Shown here piece after piece: positions 1 through 9,137 of a stretch of DNA of 62,500 nucleotides. Position numbers and translations under genes: made by a program. Source of the stretch: an uncultured Pelagibacteraceae bacterium (lineage in GTDB: Bacteria > Pseudomonadota > Alphaproteobacteria > Pelagibacterales > Pelagibacteraceae); contig CACJQT010000006.1 of the NCBI GenBank assembly GCA_902595635.1, forward strand, positions 1 to 62,500, given 5' to 3'. The notes beneath the pieces are model-generated. The model had not been told where the DNA came from, searched no databases, and was given only the letters and a program-made list of their open reading frames with translations. The stretch's first letter is position 1; every line of letters starts with the position of its first letter.

Positions 1-2
1 TA

Positions 3-392
3 TTAAATTACTTTTTAAATAAAACTAGTTTGCCTAAAGCTGAAAAGGAAACAAACGATATTTTAAAAAAAATTAAAAGAAACAAAAAATATGTTTTTTC
101 TACAAAAGATATGATTCTTATTGAATCGCTTAAATCAGATGGTGTAAAAATAGATAAAAAATACGCAAACCTTTATGAATACAACTATCAATTTTCCTCT
201 GATATAAAACAAATGCTATCGAATGGAGAGTTAGGCTTATTATTAATTAAAATAGTAGATATTGTTGGTGAAAGTAACCTTGAAGATCTAGATATAAACA
301 CTGTGAATTTATTAGTTTCAACTATGAATGAGCTAAAAAATGTAGATTTAAGGAACGAAATTCTAATAGAAGTCTTGCCTTTGAAAGTCTAA
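3..392 (+). CDS. 3' end of an unidentified protein (partial)
   Basis: The frame is open from base 3 with no stop upstream, so this is the C-terminal part of a gene that starts before the window; the TTG at 30 is not needed as a start. The visible ~129 residues are lysine-rich at first, then a predicted helical tail of alternating hydrophobic and acidic residues (ELGLLLIKIVDIVGE, then NLLVSTMNELKNVDLRNEIL). No catalytic motif is visible. It lies 14 bases before def and may share its transcript. The tail pattern vaguely recalls the end of large helical alphaproteobacterial proteins of unknown function, but I cannot name a family. Confidence 0.6.
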   Translation, partial: LNYFLNKTSLPKAEKETNDILKKIKRNKKYVFSTKDMILIESLKSDGVKIDKKYANLYEYNYQFSSDIKQMLSNGELGLLLIKIVDIVGESNLEDLDINTVNLLVSTMNELKNVDLRNEILIEVLPLKV

Positions 393-406
393 ACAACAAA
401 TAAACT

Positions 407-928
407 ATGTCAGTAAAAGAAATAATAACAGTACCTGATGATATTCTTAGAAAAAAATCTGAGCCTTTAAATAAAATTGATGTTAATGAAAAAAAACTCA
501 TAAAAGATTTATTTGAAACTATGTATCATCATAATGGTATAGGTTTGGCAGCTGTTCAAGTTGGAATACTTAAAAGAGTAGTTGTTTTAGATGTCTCAAA
601 AAATGAAAATGAAAAAAAACCTTTATGCTTTATTAATCCACAAATAAAAACATTAAGTGAAAAAATGTCTACATATGAGGAAGGTTGTTTATCAATACCC
701 AATACCTTTATTGAGATAGAAAGACCAGAAATTTGCACCGTATCTTATATAGACGAAAACGGTGATAAGAAAGAAATGGAATGTGATGGACTACTCTCAA
801 CATGTTTACAACATGAAATTAATCACTTAGATGGAAGACTAATCATTGATTATTTATCTAAAATCAAAAAAGATTTAATAATAAAAAAATTGTCTAAACA
901 AAAAACTTCTAATAGAGTTGTTGTTTAA
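407..928 (+). CDS. def: Peptide deformylase
   Basis: Removes the formyl group from the N-terminal Met of nascent proteins in the cytoplasm. All three family motifs are present: GIGLAAVQ at residues 44-51, EGCLSIP at 92-98 with metal ligand Cys94, and HEINH at 136-140 with ligands His136 and His140 and catalytic Glu137. The 173-residue length is normal. The usual Pro in motif 1 is Val (AAVQ), a variant also seen in other bacteria. The stop codon abuts the ATG of fmt, so formylation and deformylation genes are co-transcribed, a common pairing. Confidence 0.96.
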   Translation: MSVKEIITVPDDILRKKSEPLNKIDVNEKKLIKDLFETMYHHNGIGLAAVQVGILKRVVVLDVSKNENEKKPLCFINPQIKTLSEKMSTYEEGCLSIPNTFIEIERPEICTVSYIDENGDKKEMECDGLLSTCLQHEINHLDGRLIIDYLSKIKKDLIIKKLSKQKTSNRVVV

Positions 929-1843
929 ATGGCAAATATTGTATTCATGGGTACACCACTGTTTGGTGTACCTATTCTAAAAAAAATTAATCAAAAATAT
1001 AAAATTAACTGTGTATTTACTCAGCCTCCAAGTAAATCAAATAGAGGTCAAAAGTTTACAAAATCACCAATTCATATGTGTGCAGAGGAACTTAATCTAG
1101 AAATTAAAACTCCAAAAGAAATTGATGAAGAATTTGAATATCTTAAAGAATTAAATTTAGATCTTGTAATTGTTGTTGCATATGGTCAGTTAATTTCAAA
1201 AAAAATTCTCGAATTGAGTAAGAAAGGTTTTTTGAATATTCATGCTTCATTATTGCCAAAATGGAGAGGGGCAGCACCAATCCAGAGGTCGATTTTAAAC
1301 AATGAAAAAACAACTGGTATATCATTTATGAAAATTAATGAAAAATTAGACTCAGGACCAGTATGTAATAAATATTCAATAGATATTCTTGACCAAGATA
1401 ATGCTGAAACTTTGTCAGAAAAATTATCTTATTTGAGTACAGAAAAAATTTTAAAAAATATGCAAAATGTTTTAGAAGGAAAAGCAATATTTAAAGAGCA
1501 AGATCATACAAAAGCTACATACGCAAAGAAAATTCAAAAAATAGAGGGAAAGATAGATTGGAATAGTAGTGCTAGTAAAATAATTGCTCAAATAAATGGA
1601 TTATATCCAAAACCTGGTGCATGGTTTAAGCTTAACAACAAAAGACATAAAATATTAAAAGCCAAGATAAACAAGAAGTCAGCAACAATCGGTGAAGTAA
1701 TTGACGAACAAATGACAATAGCATGTGGGGAAAATTCAATAAATATCATTCAGTTACAAAAAGAGGGAAAGAATCCCCAATTAATCAATGAATTTTTATT
1801 AGGGAATAAGGTTAGAAAAGGAACAATAATTTCAAGTGAATAG
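929..1843 (+). CDS. fmt: Methionyl-tRNA formyltransferase
   Basis: Transfers formyl from 10-formyl-THF to initiator Met-tRNA. The N-terminal Rossmann domain carries the catalytic set Asn103, His105 (in NIHASLLPKWRGAAPIQ) and Asp141 (DSGP), matching the E. coli N/H/D triad in order and spacing; the C-terminal ~100 residues form the tRNA-binding OB-like domain. At 304 residues it is slightly shorter than E. coli Fmt. ATG follows the def stop directly, and the 3' end overlaps truA by 8 bases, so def-fmt-truA reads as one operon. Confidence 0.96.
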   Translation: MANIVFMGTPLFGVPILKKINQKYKINCVFTQPPSKSNRGQKFTKSPIHMCAEELNLEIKTPKEIDEEFEYLKELNLDLVIVVAYGQLISKKILELSKKGFLNIHASLLPKWRGAAPIQRSILNNEKTTGISFMKINEKLDSGPVCNKYSIDILDQDNAETLSEKLSYLSTEKILKNMQNVLEGKAIFKEQDHTKATYAKKIQKIEGKIDWNSSASKIIAQINGLYPKPGAWFKLNNKRHKILKAKINKKSATIGEVIDEQMTIACGENSINIIQLQKEGKNPQLINEFLLGNKVRKGTIISSE

Positions 1844-2576
1844 ATATCAGATTTTAGTAGAATACGAAGGTACTCTATACAATGGTTGGCAAATTCAAAA
1901 AAAAGGGAAGTCAATCCAGGAAAATATTGAGATTATCTTATCCAAACTATTAAAAGAAAAAATAAAAATCTACGGGTCAGGACGAACAGATACAGGAGTT
2001 CATGCCAAAGAGCAATCAGCACACTTTGATACTAAAAATAAAATTATTCAAATAGATAAACTAATAAATTCACTAAACTTCTTTTTAAATAAAAAAAAAA
2101 TATCTATTTTGAAAATAAAGAAAAAAAATAAACTTTTTCATTCAAGATATTCTGCAAAAGAAAGAAGGTATATATATTTAATAAGAAATGATGTCTCTCC
2201 TTCTGTTATTAATTTTAACAGAGAGTGGCATATTAAAAAAAAAATTGATATTGAATTGATGAAAAAGGGAGCAAAAAAATTAATTGGAACTCATGATTTT
2301 TCAACGTTTAGAGCATCTAATTGTGCCGCAAAAAGTCCGGTAAGAACAATGAAGAAGGTAAAAATAACCAAAGTTAAAAATATTATAAAAATTCAATTTG
2401 TGTCAAAATCATTTCTTAAGAGTCAAGTTAGATCCATGGTTGGTTCACTCAAATACCTTGGTGAAAATAAATGGAACTTAAAAAAATTTACCAGTATGTT
2501 TAAATCAAAATCTAGAAAAAATTGTGCTCCTATTGCTCCTGCGCATGGTTTATATCTTGAGAAAATTATTTATTAG
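1836..2576 (+). CDS. truA: tRNA pseudouridine(38-40) synthase
   Basis: Makes pseudouridine at positions 38-40 of the anticodon arm. The N terminus (RYQILVEYEGTLYNGWQ) is typical of TruA, and the catalytic Asp52 sits in GRTDTGVHA. Start is GTG at 1836 inside the end of fmt; this start gives the family N terminus. Length 246 is normal. The middle is unusually lysine-rich, as in many proteins of this AT-rich genome. It ends convergently, with 11 bases overlapping the SET-domain gene on the other strand. Confidence 0.95.
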   Translation: MNRYQILVEYEGTLYNGWQIQKKGKSIQENIEIILSKLLKEKIKIYGSGRTDTGVHAKEQSAHFDTKNKIIQIDKLINSLNFFLNKKKISILKIKKKNKLFHSRYSAKERRYIYLIRNDVSPSVINFNREWHIKKKIDIELMKKGAKKLIGTHDFSTFRASNCAAKSPVRTMKKVKITKVKNIIKIQFVSKSFLKSQVRSMVGSLKYLGENKWNLKKFTSMFKSKSRKNCAPIAPAHGLYLEKIIY

Positions 2577-3027
2577 ATTTCTTTTTTTTCTTTTTTATTC
2601 TCCATCTTGACCCTTCTCTAACTATATAACCGCAACAATTTTTGGAGCCACACTTACAAGGAAAATCCTTATAGTTTTCATCAAAACTAAACCCATAATC
2701 ATAAGTTAGTTCCTCATTTTTATTTATATCTTTAATAGAACTAATCCATAATTTTAAACCTTTGCCTTCAACTTCGCAGTTTGGATCACAAGAGTGGTTA
2801 ATAAGTCTTGCAGTATTGTAAGCAAAATCACCATCTAAATCATACCTATTATTTAAGTTAAAAAGATAAATCGCTTTTTCATTATCAAATTTTGGATTAT
2901 TTTCGGTTTGTTTTTTTGTAATTATTTTACCTATGTAGTAAATAATCTTAGTTCCTTTTTTTATATTTTTAGATGCAAACAGTCCCCTGTTATCAATATT
3001 TGATGATTTTTGTTTATATAGTTTCAT
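2566..3027 (-). CDS. SET-domain protein (putative protein-lysine methyltransferase)
   Basis: A compact 153-residue SET domain. Visible are the N-terminal NRGLFASKNIKKGTKI segment, the SAM/pseudoknot motif RLINHSCDPNC at 74-84, ELTYDYGF at 106-113, and a post-SET-like cysteine cluster (Cys124, Cys126, Cys131, Cys132) that would hold zinc with the pseudoknot Cys. Family knowledge predicts SAM-dependent lysine methylation; the substrate is unknown (ribosomal or DNA-binding proteins are possible). It lies 2 bases downstream of a histone-deacetylase-like gene on the same strand, so both probably share a transcript. The C terminus is a lysine-rich tail. Confidence 0.88.
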   Translation of the reverse strand: MKLYKQKSSNIDNRGLFASKNIKKGTKIIYYIGKIITKKQTENNPKFDNEKAIYLFNLNNRYDLDGDFAYNTARLINHSCDPNCEVEGKGLKLWISSIKDINKNEELTYDYGFSFDENYKDFPCKCGSKNCCGYIVREGSRWRIKKKKKKSNK

Positions 3028-3029
3028 GA

Positions 3030-3959
3030 TTATTTATTTTCCGACTCGATTAATGCATTTACATGATAATTAGCGCTTTCAGCAAGTGCTTTCAGGTCGT
3101 ATCCACCTTCTAATAAAGATACTACTTTTCCGTTAGTAAATTTATTAGTGGCTTTTAGGGTTCTTCTTGTTATTTCATAAAAATCTTTAGACGAAAGCTC
3201 AAATTGAGCTAATGGATCGTTTATGTGTGCATCAAAGCCAGCAGAAAAGATTAAGTAATCAGGCTTATATTCAATTAATCTATCTAAAACTCTATCATAA
3301 GCATTAAAATACTCTTCAGAATTTGTGCCTGCGGGAAGAGGTATATTAAGAGAATTATTATACTTTCCCTTGTCTTTTTCTGAGCCACCACCTGGATAAA
3401 ATGGATATTGATGTGTTGATATATAAAGTGAATTTTTGTTATCATACATTACATCATAATTCCCATTTCCCCAATGAACATCAAAATCTACACAAGCAAT
3501 TCTTTTATACTTATATTTTTTTATTAAATAATTAACTGCAACACCTGCATTAGAAACACAGCAAAAGCCCATTGACTTATTTTTTTCAGCATGGTGTCCT
3601 GGTGGTCGTACAACACAAAATGCATTTTTATATTTTCTATTCTCAATTCCATCTATTGCACTTATAGCTGATCCTGCAGCTTGAAATACTGCATCCTTAC
3701 TTCCTGGCGATACAACTGTATCACCATCTAAAAAATTTAAGCCACTTTTAGGAAATGAGTCTTTTAAATTATTAATATAATCTTCAGAATGTGTCATATT
3801 AAGAATATCACTAGGAACAACATCTGGCTTATCCCAAAGCAGTTCTTTATTTTTTTTTAAAGTATCAATTATTGAAACTACTCTTTTAGGTTGCTCTGGA
3901 TGACCATCGCCTGTTATATGTTTTTCTGAAGATTCAGATGTTATAATTGCAGTTTTCAA
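3030..3959 (-). CDS. Histone deacetylase family (AcuC/HDAC-fold) amidohydrolase
   Basis: A 309-residue zinc deacetylase of the arginase/HDAC fold. Zinc ligands Asp160, His162 (DFDVHWGNG) and Asp243 (GFDAH) are present, as is the catalytic His-His pair at 122-123 (RPPGHHAE). Such bacterial enzymes deacetylate lysine, polyamines or other acyl-amides; the substrate cannot be read from sequence. The start overlaps the dapE stop by 4 bases, and the SET-domain gene follows after 2 bases. Acetylpolyamine amidohydrolase is an alternative name. Confidence 0.9.
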   Translation of the reverse strand: MKTAIITSESSEKHITGDGHPEQPKRVVSIIDTLKKNKELLWDKPDVVPSDILNMTHSEDYINNLKDSFPKSGLNFLDGDTVVSPGSKDAVFQAAGSAISAIDGIENRKYKNAFCVVRPPGHHAEKNKSMGFCCVSNAGVAVNYLIKKYKYKRIACVDFDVHWGNGNYDVMYDNKNSLYISTHQYPFYPGGGSEKDKGKYNNSLNIPLPAGTNSEEYFNAYDRVLDRLIEYKPDYLIFSAGFDAHINDPLAQFELSSKDFYEITRRTLKATNKFTNGKVVSLLEGGYDLKALAESANYHVNALIESENK

Positions 3960-5098
3960 GTGAAATAATCGTATAAGATATTATTATAAATCTTAGTTAA
4001 CTTTTTTAAATCTGAGATCGATGTTCTCTCATTAACCATATGAATAGTATTATTTCTCAACCCAAGCTCAAGACGTGGTATTGAACCTAAAAATCTGCTG
4101 TCACTTGTACCACCTCTACAATTTAATTTTGCATTATTCCCTGTAACTTTTTTTACAACTTTTTTTACCATATATATTTCTTTATTTGGCTCTGTGTAAA
4201 ATGCTTCTCCACTTACTTTATAATCTATTTTGGTTTTACAATTTTCTTTTTTGGCAACTGCATTAATAATTTTACTAAGTTTTTTTTTCAAAGATGCCGA
4301 TTTATAAGTTGAATTAAATCTAACGTTAAATTTTGCACTTGCAGACTGTGGAACTACATTTTCAGATATATTATCTACATTCATTTTTGTAAATTCCAAA
4401 TTTGATGGTGGCATATATTTTGTTCCTTTGTCTAGTGGAACACTTTTCAGTTTAGATATTATTTTAGCTAGAGCAGTACATGGATTTATATAAGTACCAT
4501 AAAATGCTGAGTGTCCACTTTTACCATATACTGTCACTGTTGCATTCATAGAACCTCTTCTTCCAATTCTGATTTCATCCCCAACTGACTTATTTGATGA
4601 TGGTTCGCCTACTATTGAAAAGTCAATTTTTTCTCTTTTTTTCTTTAAATATTTCATAACAGCTGGACAACCATAACCTGTAGTTTCTTCATCAGCTGTA
4701 ATTATTATTGATATAGAGCCTTTAAATTTTTCGTATTTAATAAAATCACTAACAGCACTTATCCAACATGCTACACTACCCTTCATGTCCTGTGATCCTC
4801 TTCCATACAAATATCCTTTTTTTACTACTGCTTTAAATGGTGGAATATCCCAATTATTAAGGTTGGCAACAACATCTGTATGACCCAAATAATTAATGTT
4901 GGGTTTTGATTTACCAAATTTTGCATATAAATTTAATGCAGGTTTAACACCTGCACCTTTCGATTTTATTATCTGACATTTAAAACCTAATGAGGAAAGT
5001 TTCTTTGAAAGGAATTTCATAATTCCTTTATCTTCTGTTTTAATAGTTTGAAATTTTATTAGCTCTTGAGCTAACTTTAGTTCATTATAAGTCTTCAT
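3956..5098 (-). CDS. dapE: Succinyl-diaminopimelate desuccinylase
   Basis: Hydrolyses N-succinyl-LL-DAP in the succinylase route to lysine and meso-DAP. M20 dinuclear zinc peptidase: GHTDVV with His73 and Asp75, bridging Asp104 in GRGSQDMKG, catalytic Glu137 and ligand Glu138 in TADEETTGYG, Glu165 in VGEPSS, and a late His in NTIHMVNE. Length 380 is typical. It is downstream of dapD in the same direction (4-base gap), the usual alphaproteobacterial order. The dimerisation domain lies near residues 180-290. Confidence 0.95.
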   Translation of the reverse strand: MKTYNELKLAQELIKFQTIKTEDKGIMKFLSKKLSSLGFKCQIIKSKGAGVKPALNLYAKFGKSKPNINYLGHTDVVANLNNWDIPPFKAVVKKGYLYGRGSQDMKGSVACWISAVSDFIKYEKFKGSISIIITADEETTGYGCPAVMKYLKKKREKIDFSIVGEPSSNKSVGDEIRIGRRGSMNATVTVYGKSGHSAFYGTYINPCTALAKIISKLKSVPLDKGTKYMPPSNLEFTKMNVDNISENVVPQSASAKFNVRFNSTYKSASLKKKLSKIINAVAKKENCKTKIDYKVSGEAFYTEPNKEIYMVKKVVKKVTGNNAKLNCRGGTSDSRFLGSIPRLELGLRNNTIHMVNERTSISDLKKLTKIYNNILYDYFT

Positions 5099-5102
5099 TA
5101 AT

Positions 5103-5930
5103 TTATTCTCTCAAAAGATCGTTTATTGAAGTCTTTGATCTTGTCTTTTCATCTACTTGTTTAATTATTACCGCGCAATATAACGATGGAGAACTTGAAT
5201 TATTTCTATCTGGTAGAGAACCTGGAACAACAACAGAATATGGTGGAATTTTACCGTAGCTTATTTCGCCTGTTTTCCTGTTAACAATTTTTGTTGATTG
5301 TCCAATATACATTCCCATACTTAAAACAGAACCTTCGCCAACTATCACGCCCTCTACAACCTCTGACATTGCTCCTAAAAAAACATTGTCCTCAATGATT
5401 GTTGGTAAAGCTTGTGCAGGTTCTAAAACTCCTCCAACTCCGCTACCTGCAGAGATATGACAATTTTTTCCAATTTGAGAACAGCTCCCAGCTCTTGCAA
5501 AAGTATCTATCATTGTTCCCTCATCAATGTATGCTCCTATATTCACATAGCATGGCATTAAAACAGCATTTTTACCTACAAAAGATCCTTTTCTCACTGG
5601 AGAATTAGGAACCATTCTAAAACCAGCTTTTTCATGGTCCTCCTTAGACCAACCTGCCGTTTTACCTTTTAAAAGATGCGCTTTGTCATACCAACTACTG
5701 TAAGGACCATTTAAATTTTCCATCGGATACATTCTAAAACTTAACATAATTGCTTTTTTTATATGTTGATGTGTTACCCACTGACCATTGATTTTTTCAG
5801 CTACTCTGACTTTACCACTATCTAAGTCATCAATAATTTGATTCACTGTATTTTTTAAACTCTCATTTGAGTTAGGACTTACTTGGTCTCTATTTTCCCA
5901 AGCATCATTGATTATATTTTCTATGCTCAT
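5103..5930 (-). CDS. dapD: Tetrahydrodipicolinate N-succinyltransferase
   Basis: Succinylates tetrahydrodipicolinate with succinyl-CoA, the step before the aminotransferase and DapE in lysine/DAP synthesis. The N-terminal helical domain is followed by a left-handed beta-helix of imperfect hexapeptide repeats at about 105-215 (for example VNIGAYIDEGTMID and NVFLGAMSEVVEGVIVGEGS). Length 275 matches the family. A 4-base gap separates it from dapE and a 4-base gap from the upstream HAD gene, so the block is one operon. Confidence 0.96.
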   Translation of the reverse strand: MSIENIINDAWENRDQVSPNSNESLKNTVNQIIDDLDSGKVRVAEKINGQWVTHQHIKKAIMLSFRMYPMENLNGPYSSWYDKAHLLKGKTAGWSKEDHEKAGFRMVPNSPVRKGSFVGKNAVLMPCYVNIGAYIDEGTMIDTFARAGSCSQIGKNCHISAGSGVGGVLEPAQALPTIIEDNVFLGAMSEVVEGVIVGEGSVLSMGMYIGQSTKIVNRKTGEISYGKIPPYSVVVPGSLPDRNNSSSPSLYCAVIIKQVDEKTRSKTSINDLLRE

Positions 5931-5934
5931 AAAT

Positions 5935-6606
5935 TTAAGAACTTTTTAATAACCTTATTTCTTTTAAAAATAAAGAGAGATTTTCGATTTTATAGTCGAT
6001 GTAATCTTTGTCAGACTCTTTTTTACCCCAGTATTCATTATTGATAAGCCAAGCTGTTGTTGCCCCTCGCTCTTTACCTATTGATAAATTTTTAGCTATA
6101 TCCTCTATATAAAGAGTTTCTTTTGGATTAATCTTAAATTTATCAACCATAAGATCAAAGGCTTTGGCTTCAGGCTTAGGGTGATATTTTGCGTCTACAA
6201 TATCAAATATATCTTTAAATTGATCTTCAATACCAAGGGTTTTCACTATATTTTTTACGTGAGCTCTACTTCCATTTGTGAATACGAATTTATTTAAATT
6301 AATGTTTTCTAGCTCATTTCTTAAGATAAGATCTTTTTCCATAAATGAAAGATCAATATCATGAACATACTCCAAGAATTCTTCCGGTGGTATATCATGA
6401 TGTATCATCAATCCATTTAAGCTTGTGTTGTATTTATGAAAATAATCTCTTTGTAATTCTCTAGCTTTTACAAGATCTAAGTTGAGCTTATTTGAGATAT
6501 ATTTTGTCATCCTTTTACTAACTTGGCCAAAAACTGCCTCTAAATCATTATATAAAACACCATCACAGTCGAATAAAATATTTTTTATATTCTTTAAATT
6601 ATTCAT
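5935..6606 (-). CDS. HAD-family hydrolase, probable pyrimidine 5'-nucleotidase
   Basis: A 223-residue haloacid-dehalogenase-like phosphatase. Motif I DCDGVLYND has nucleophile Asp13 and acid Asp15; motif II is Thr110 in FTNGS; motif III Lys144; motif IV IEDIAKN with Glu168/Asp169. The all-helical cap between motifs I and II fits subfamily I (Sdt1/YjjG-like), which dephosphorylates pyrimidine nucleotides. It overlaps argB by 4 bases. This position between argB and dapD is recurrent in Alphaproteobacteria, but the true substrate is not established. Confidence 0.85.
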   Translation of the reverse strand: MNNLKNIKNILFDCDGVLYNDLEAVFGQVSKRMTKYISNKLNLDLVKARELQRDYFHKYNTSLNGLMIHHDIPPEEFLEYVHDIDLSFMEKDLILRNELENINLNKFVFTNGSRAHVKNIVKTLGIEDQFKDIFDIVDAKYHPKPEAKAFDLMVDKFKINPKETLYIEDIAKNLSIGKERGATTAWLINNEYWGKKESDKDYIDYKIENLSLFLKEIRLLKSS

Positions 6607-7451
6607 CTTCTTATCAATGTTCCCGCACCCTTGTCAGAAAATAACTCAAATAGTATTGAATGTGGTTTTCTTCCATCAACAATAACTACACCTCTAACAC
6701 CGTTAGATATTGCATCTATACAAGTGTTTATTTTTGGTATCATGCCTCCAGAAATAATATTATTTTTTAACATTTCATTGGCTCTATTGAGATTAATTTC
6801 AGATATAAGTTTTTGATTTTCATCAAGAACCCCCTCAACATCTGTCATCAATAGAAGTCGTCTAGCATCGATCTCTTTTGCAATTGCACCTGCAATAACA
6901 TCTGCATTAATATTATAAATTTTACCATCATCACCCAATCCCAAAGGGACAACAATTGGAATTTGTTTATTATTAATAAAATTTAATATTTTCTCTTTGT
7001 TAATTTTTTTTGGTGTCCCGACATACCCCAATTCTTTACTTTCAGGAATAATATTAATTACATTATTTTCTCTAGGTGATATTGAACAAACATTAGTGCT
7101 TTTAGATTTTAATTCTTGTAAAATCTCTAAATTAAGCTCTAGTAAAGCCTCTTCTATATATCTAATCGTTTTTTCGTCTGAAACCCTAAGTCCTTTGATA
7201 AATCTTGTTTCAATATTATTTTCATCTAATTTTTTTTTAATATTTTTTCCTCCACCATGAACTACTATTGCTGATAAACCGATTTTGTTTATCACTGAAA
7301 TATCTTCTATGAACTGATTAAATAGTTTTTTATCTAATAAAACAGATCCACCACATTTAATTACTACAACCTCAGACTGATATTTGTTTATATATTTTTC
7401 AACTTCATTAATATTTGGCCCATCTGTTGGAATAATCTTATCTAATTCCAT
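6603..7451 (-). CDS. argB: Acetylglutamate kinase
   Basis: Phosphorylates N-acetylglutamate in arginine synthesis. Amino-acid kinase fold: KCGGSVL near the N terminus (ATP phosphate loop), VVHGGGKNIKKK (substrate glycine loop), and LLMTDVEGVL plus SGGMIPKI near the C terminus. An in-frame TTG at 7454 directly abuts the yidC stop; I chose the ATG at 7451. In many Alphaproteobacteria the GTPase gene engB lies between yidC and argB; here there is no room for it. argJ, argD and argF are elsewhere in the window. Confidence 0.94.
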   Translation of the reverse strand: MELDKIIPTDGPNINEVEKYINKYQSEVVVIKCGGSVLLDKKLFNQFIEDISVINKIGLSAIVVHGGGKNIKKKLDENNIETRFIKGLRVSDEKTIRYIEEALLELNLEILQELKSKSTNVCSISPRENNVINIIPESKELGYVGTPKKINKEKILNFINNKQIPIVVPLGLGDDGKIYNINADVIAGAIAKEIDARRLLLMTDVEGVLDENQKLISEINLNRANEMLKNNIISGGMIPKINTCIDAISNGVRGVVIVDGRKPHSILFELFSDKGAGTLIRR

Positions 7452-7454
7452 CAA

Positions 7455-9137
7455 TTAAACTGTTTTAACTGAAGTTCTCTTCATAATTACATACTGCTGT
7501 GCCATTGTAAGCACGTTGTTAATTGTCCAATATATAACTAACCCTGATGGAAAAGGTGCAAGTATAACTGTTAAGAATACAGGAAAAAACATGAAAATCT
7601 TTTGCTGAATTGGATCTGGTGGTGTTGGATTAAGTTTTTGCTGCATCCACATTGTTACACCCATTGCTACTGGCCAAGCGCCAATAATTAAAAATGACGG
7701 AACATCATAAGGTAACAAACCAAATAGATTAAATAAACTCGTTGGATCTCTTTCACTTAGATCATGTATCCAACCAAAAAAAGGCTGATGTCTCATTTCA
7801 ATTGTAACAAACAACATTTTATAAATTGCAAAAAAGAATGGTATTTGAATTAAAATAGGCAAACATCCACTTACTGGATTAACCTTCTCTCTTTTGTAAA
7901 GAGCCATCATTTCTTGCTGTAACTTCATTTTATCTTCTTTATGAAGTTCTTTAAGTCTTACCATTTCGGGTTGAAGAACTTTCATTTTTGCCATTGACCT
8001 AAAAGAGTAGTTAGCAAGAGGAAAAAATAATATTCTTATACAAGCGGTAATTAGTATTATCGCAATTCCATAGTTACCAGTTAATTTAAAAAAATAATCC
8101 GATATTAGAAAGATTGGCTTTGTCAAAAAGTACAAAAAACCCCAATCAATTGCTAGATCAAATTTATTGATATTTAATTTTTCCGCATAACCATCAACAA
8201 CATCCACTTCTTTTGCTGCAATAATCACTTTTACCTGATTAGTTTTACTTTCATTAGCTCTGACTTCTGTTGCAGCTGTCTCTATGAAATTAGCTTTAAA
8301 TTTATTTTTATAATCGAAATCTGATCTAAAACTTTTATTACTTTCTGGGATTAAACTTGTTATCCAATATTTATCTGTAATACCCATCCATCCTTTGTTA
8401 GCATTTACAGAGTACTTCTTGTCTCTAATGTCATCGTAATCTTCTTCTACAAGATTATCATCAAAAACACCTAATAAACCTTCATGTAATATATAAAAAT
8501 CAGTTACATCAGGAGCTAGGTTTCTAATAATCTGTCCGTAGGGATAAAAGTTATAAGTATTTTGAGTATTATTCGTAATTTTTTGGTTAACAGTAAATAA
8601 AAATTTATCATCTATACTAATTTCTTTCTCAAAAGTTATATTCTGTTCATTATTCCATACTAATTTAATTGGACTGTTCGGTGTTAGTAATTTATTGCCA
8701 ACAACCTTCCATTTTGTATTTGAATTGGGAACTTCAATATCTTTATTATTTATAGCCCAACCTGTTTCTATATAATAACCATTTTCAGATTCTTTAGGAT
8801 TAAGCAAAACTACATTTTCATCAGAGTCTAAAGTTTCAGTGTATTTCTTAAAAATCAGATCATCGATTAATGATCCCTCTAGAGAAATAGAACCTTTAAT
8901 ATTTTCATTTTCAAAAAGAATTCTTTCAACTTTATTAATTGCCTCTGATCTAGAAATTTTATTATTCTCAATATTTTGCTCAATTTTTGGTGCCTCATTA
9001 AGTTGAAGATTGTTCTTCTTTTGATCATTATTAGTTAACAGTTTTGTATCAGGACTTGGTGGAGCAAAAAATAGTCCATAGAGAATTATTACTGCTGCAC
9101 TTAATGAAATTGCTGCTATTACGTTTCTTGTGTCCAT
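7455..9137 (-). CDS. yidC: Membrane protein insertase YidC
   Basis: Inserts and folds inner-membrane proteins with or without SecYEG. The 560-residue protein has an N-terminal membrane anchor (about 5-26), a large periplasmic beta-sandwich domain, then five-helix core segments from about 340 onward, including NYGIAIILITACIRILFFPL, the coiled cytoplasmic hairpin (KMKVLQPEMVRLKELHKED) and the closing TMs before AQQYVIMKR. The conserved groove Arg is in the CIRILFFPL segment. Its ATG overlaps the yidD stop by one base. Confidence 0.96.
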   Translation of the reverse strand: MDTRNVIAAISLSAAVIILYGLFFAPPSPDTKLLTNNDQKKNNLQLNEAPKIEQNIENNKISRSEAINKVERILFENENIKGSISLEGSLIDDLIFKKYTETLDSDENVVLLNPKESENGYYIETGWAINNKDIEVPNSNTKWKVVGNKLLTPNSPIKLVWNNEQNITFEKEISIDDKFLFTVNQKITNNTQNTYNFYPYGQIIRNLAPDVTDFYILHEGLLGVFDDNLVEEDYDDIRDKKYSVNANKGWMGITDKYWITSLIPESNKSFRSDFDYKNKFKANFIETAATEVRANESKTNQVKVIIAAKEVDVVDGYAEKLNINKFDLAIDWGFLYFLTKPIFLISDYFFKLTGNYGIAIILITACIRILFFPLANYSFRSMAKMKVLQPEMVRLKELHKEDKMKLQQEMMALYKREKVNPVSGCLPILIQIPFFFAIYKMLFVTIEMRHQPFFGWIHDLSERDPTSLFNLFGLLPYDVPSFLIIGAWPVAMGVTMWMQQKLNPTPPDPIQQKIFMFFPVFLTVILAPFPSGLVIYWTINNVLTMAQQYVIMKRTSVKTV

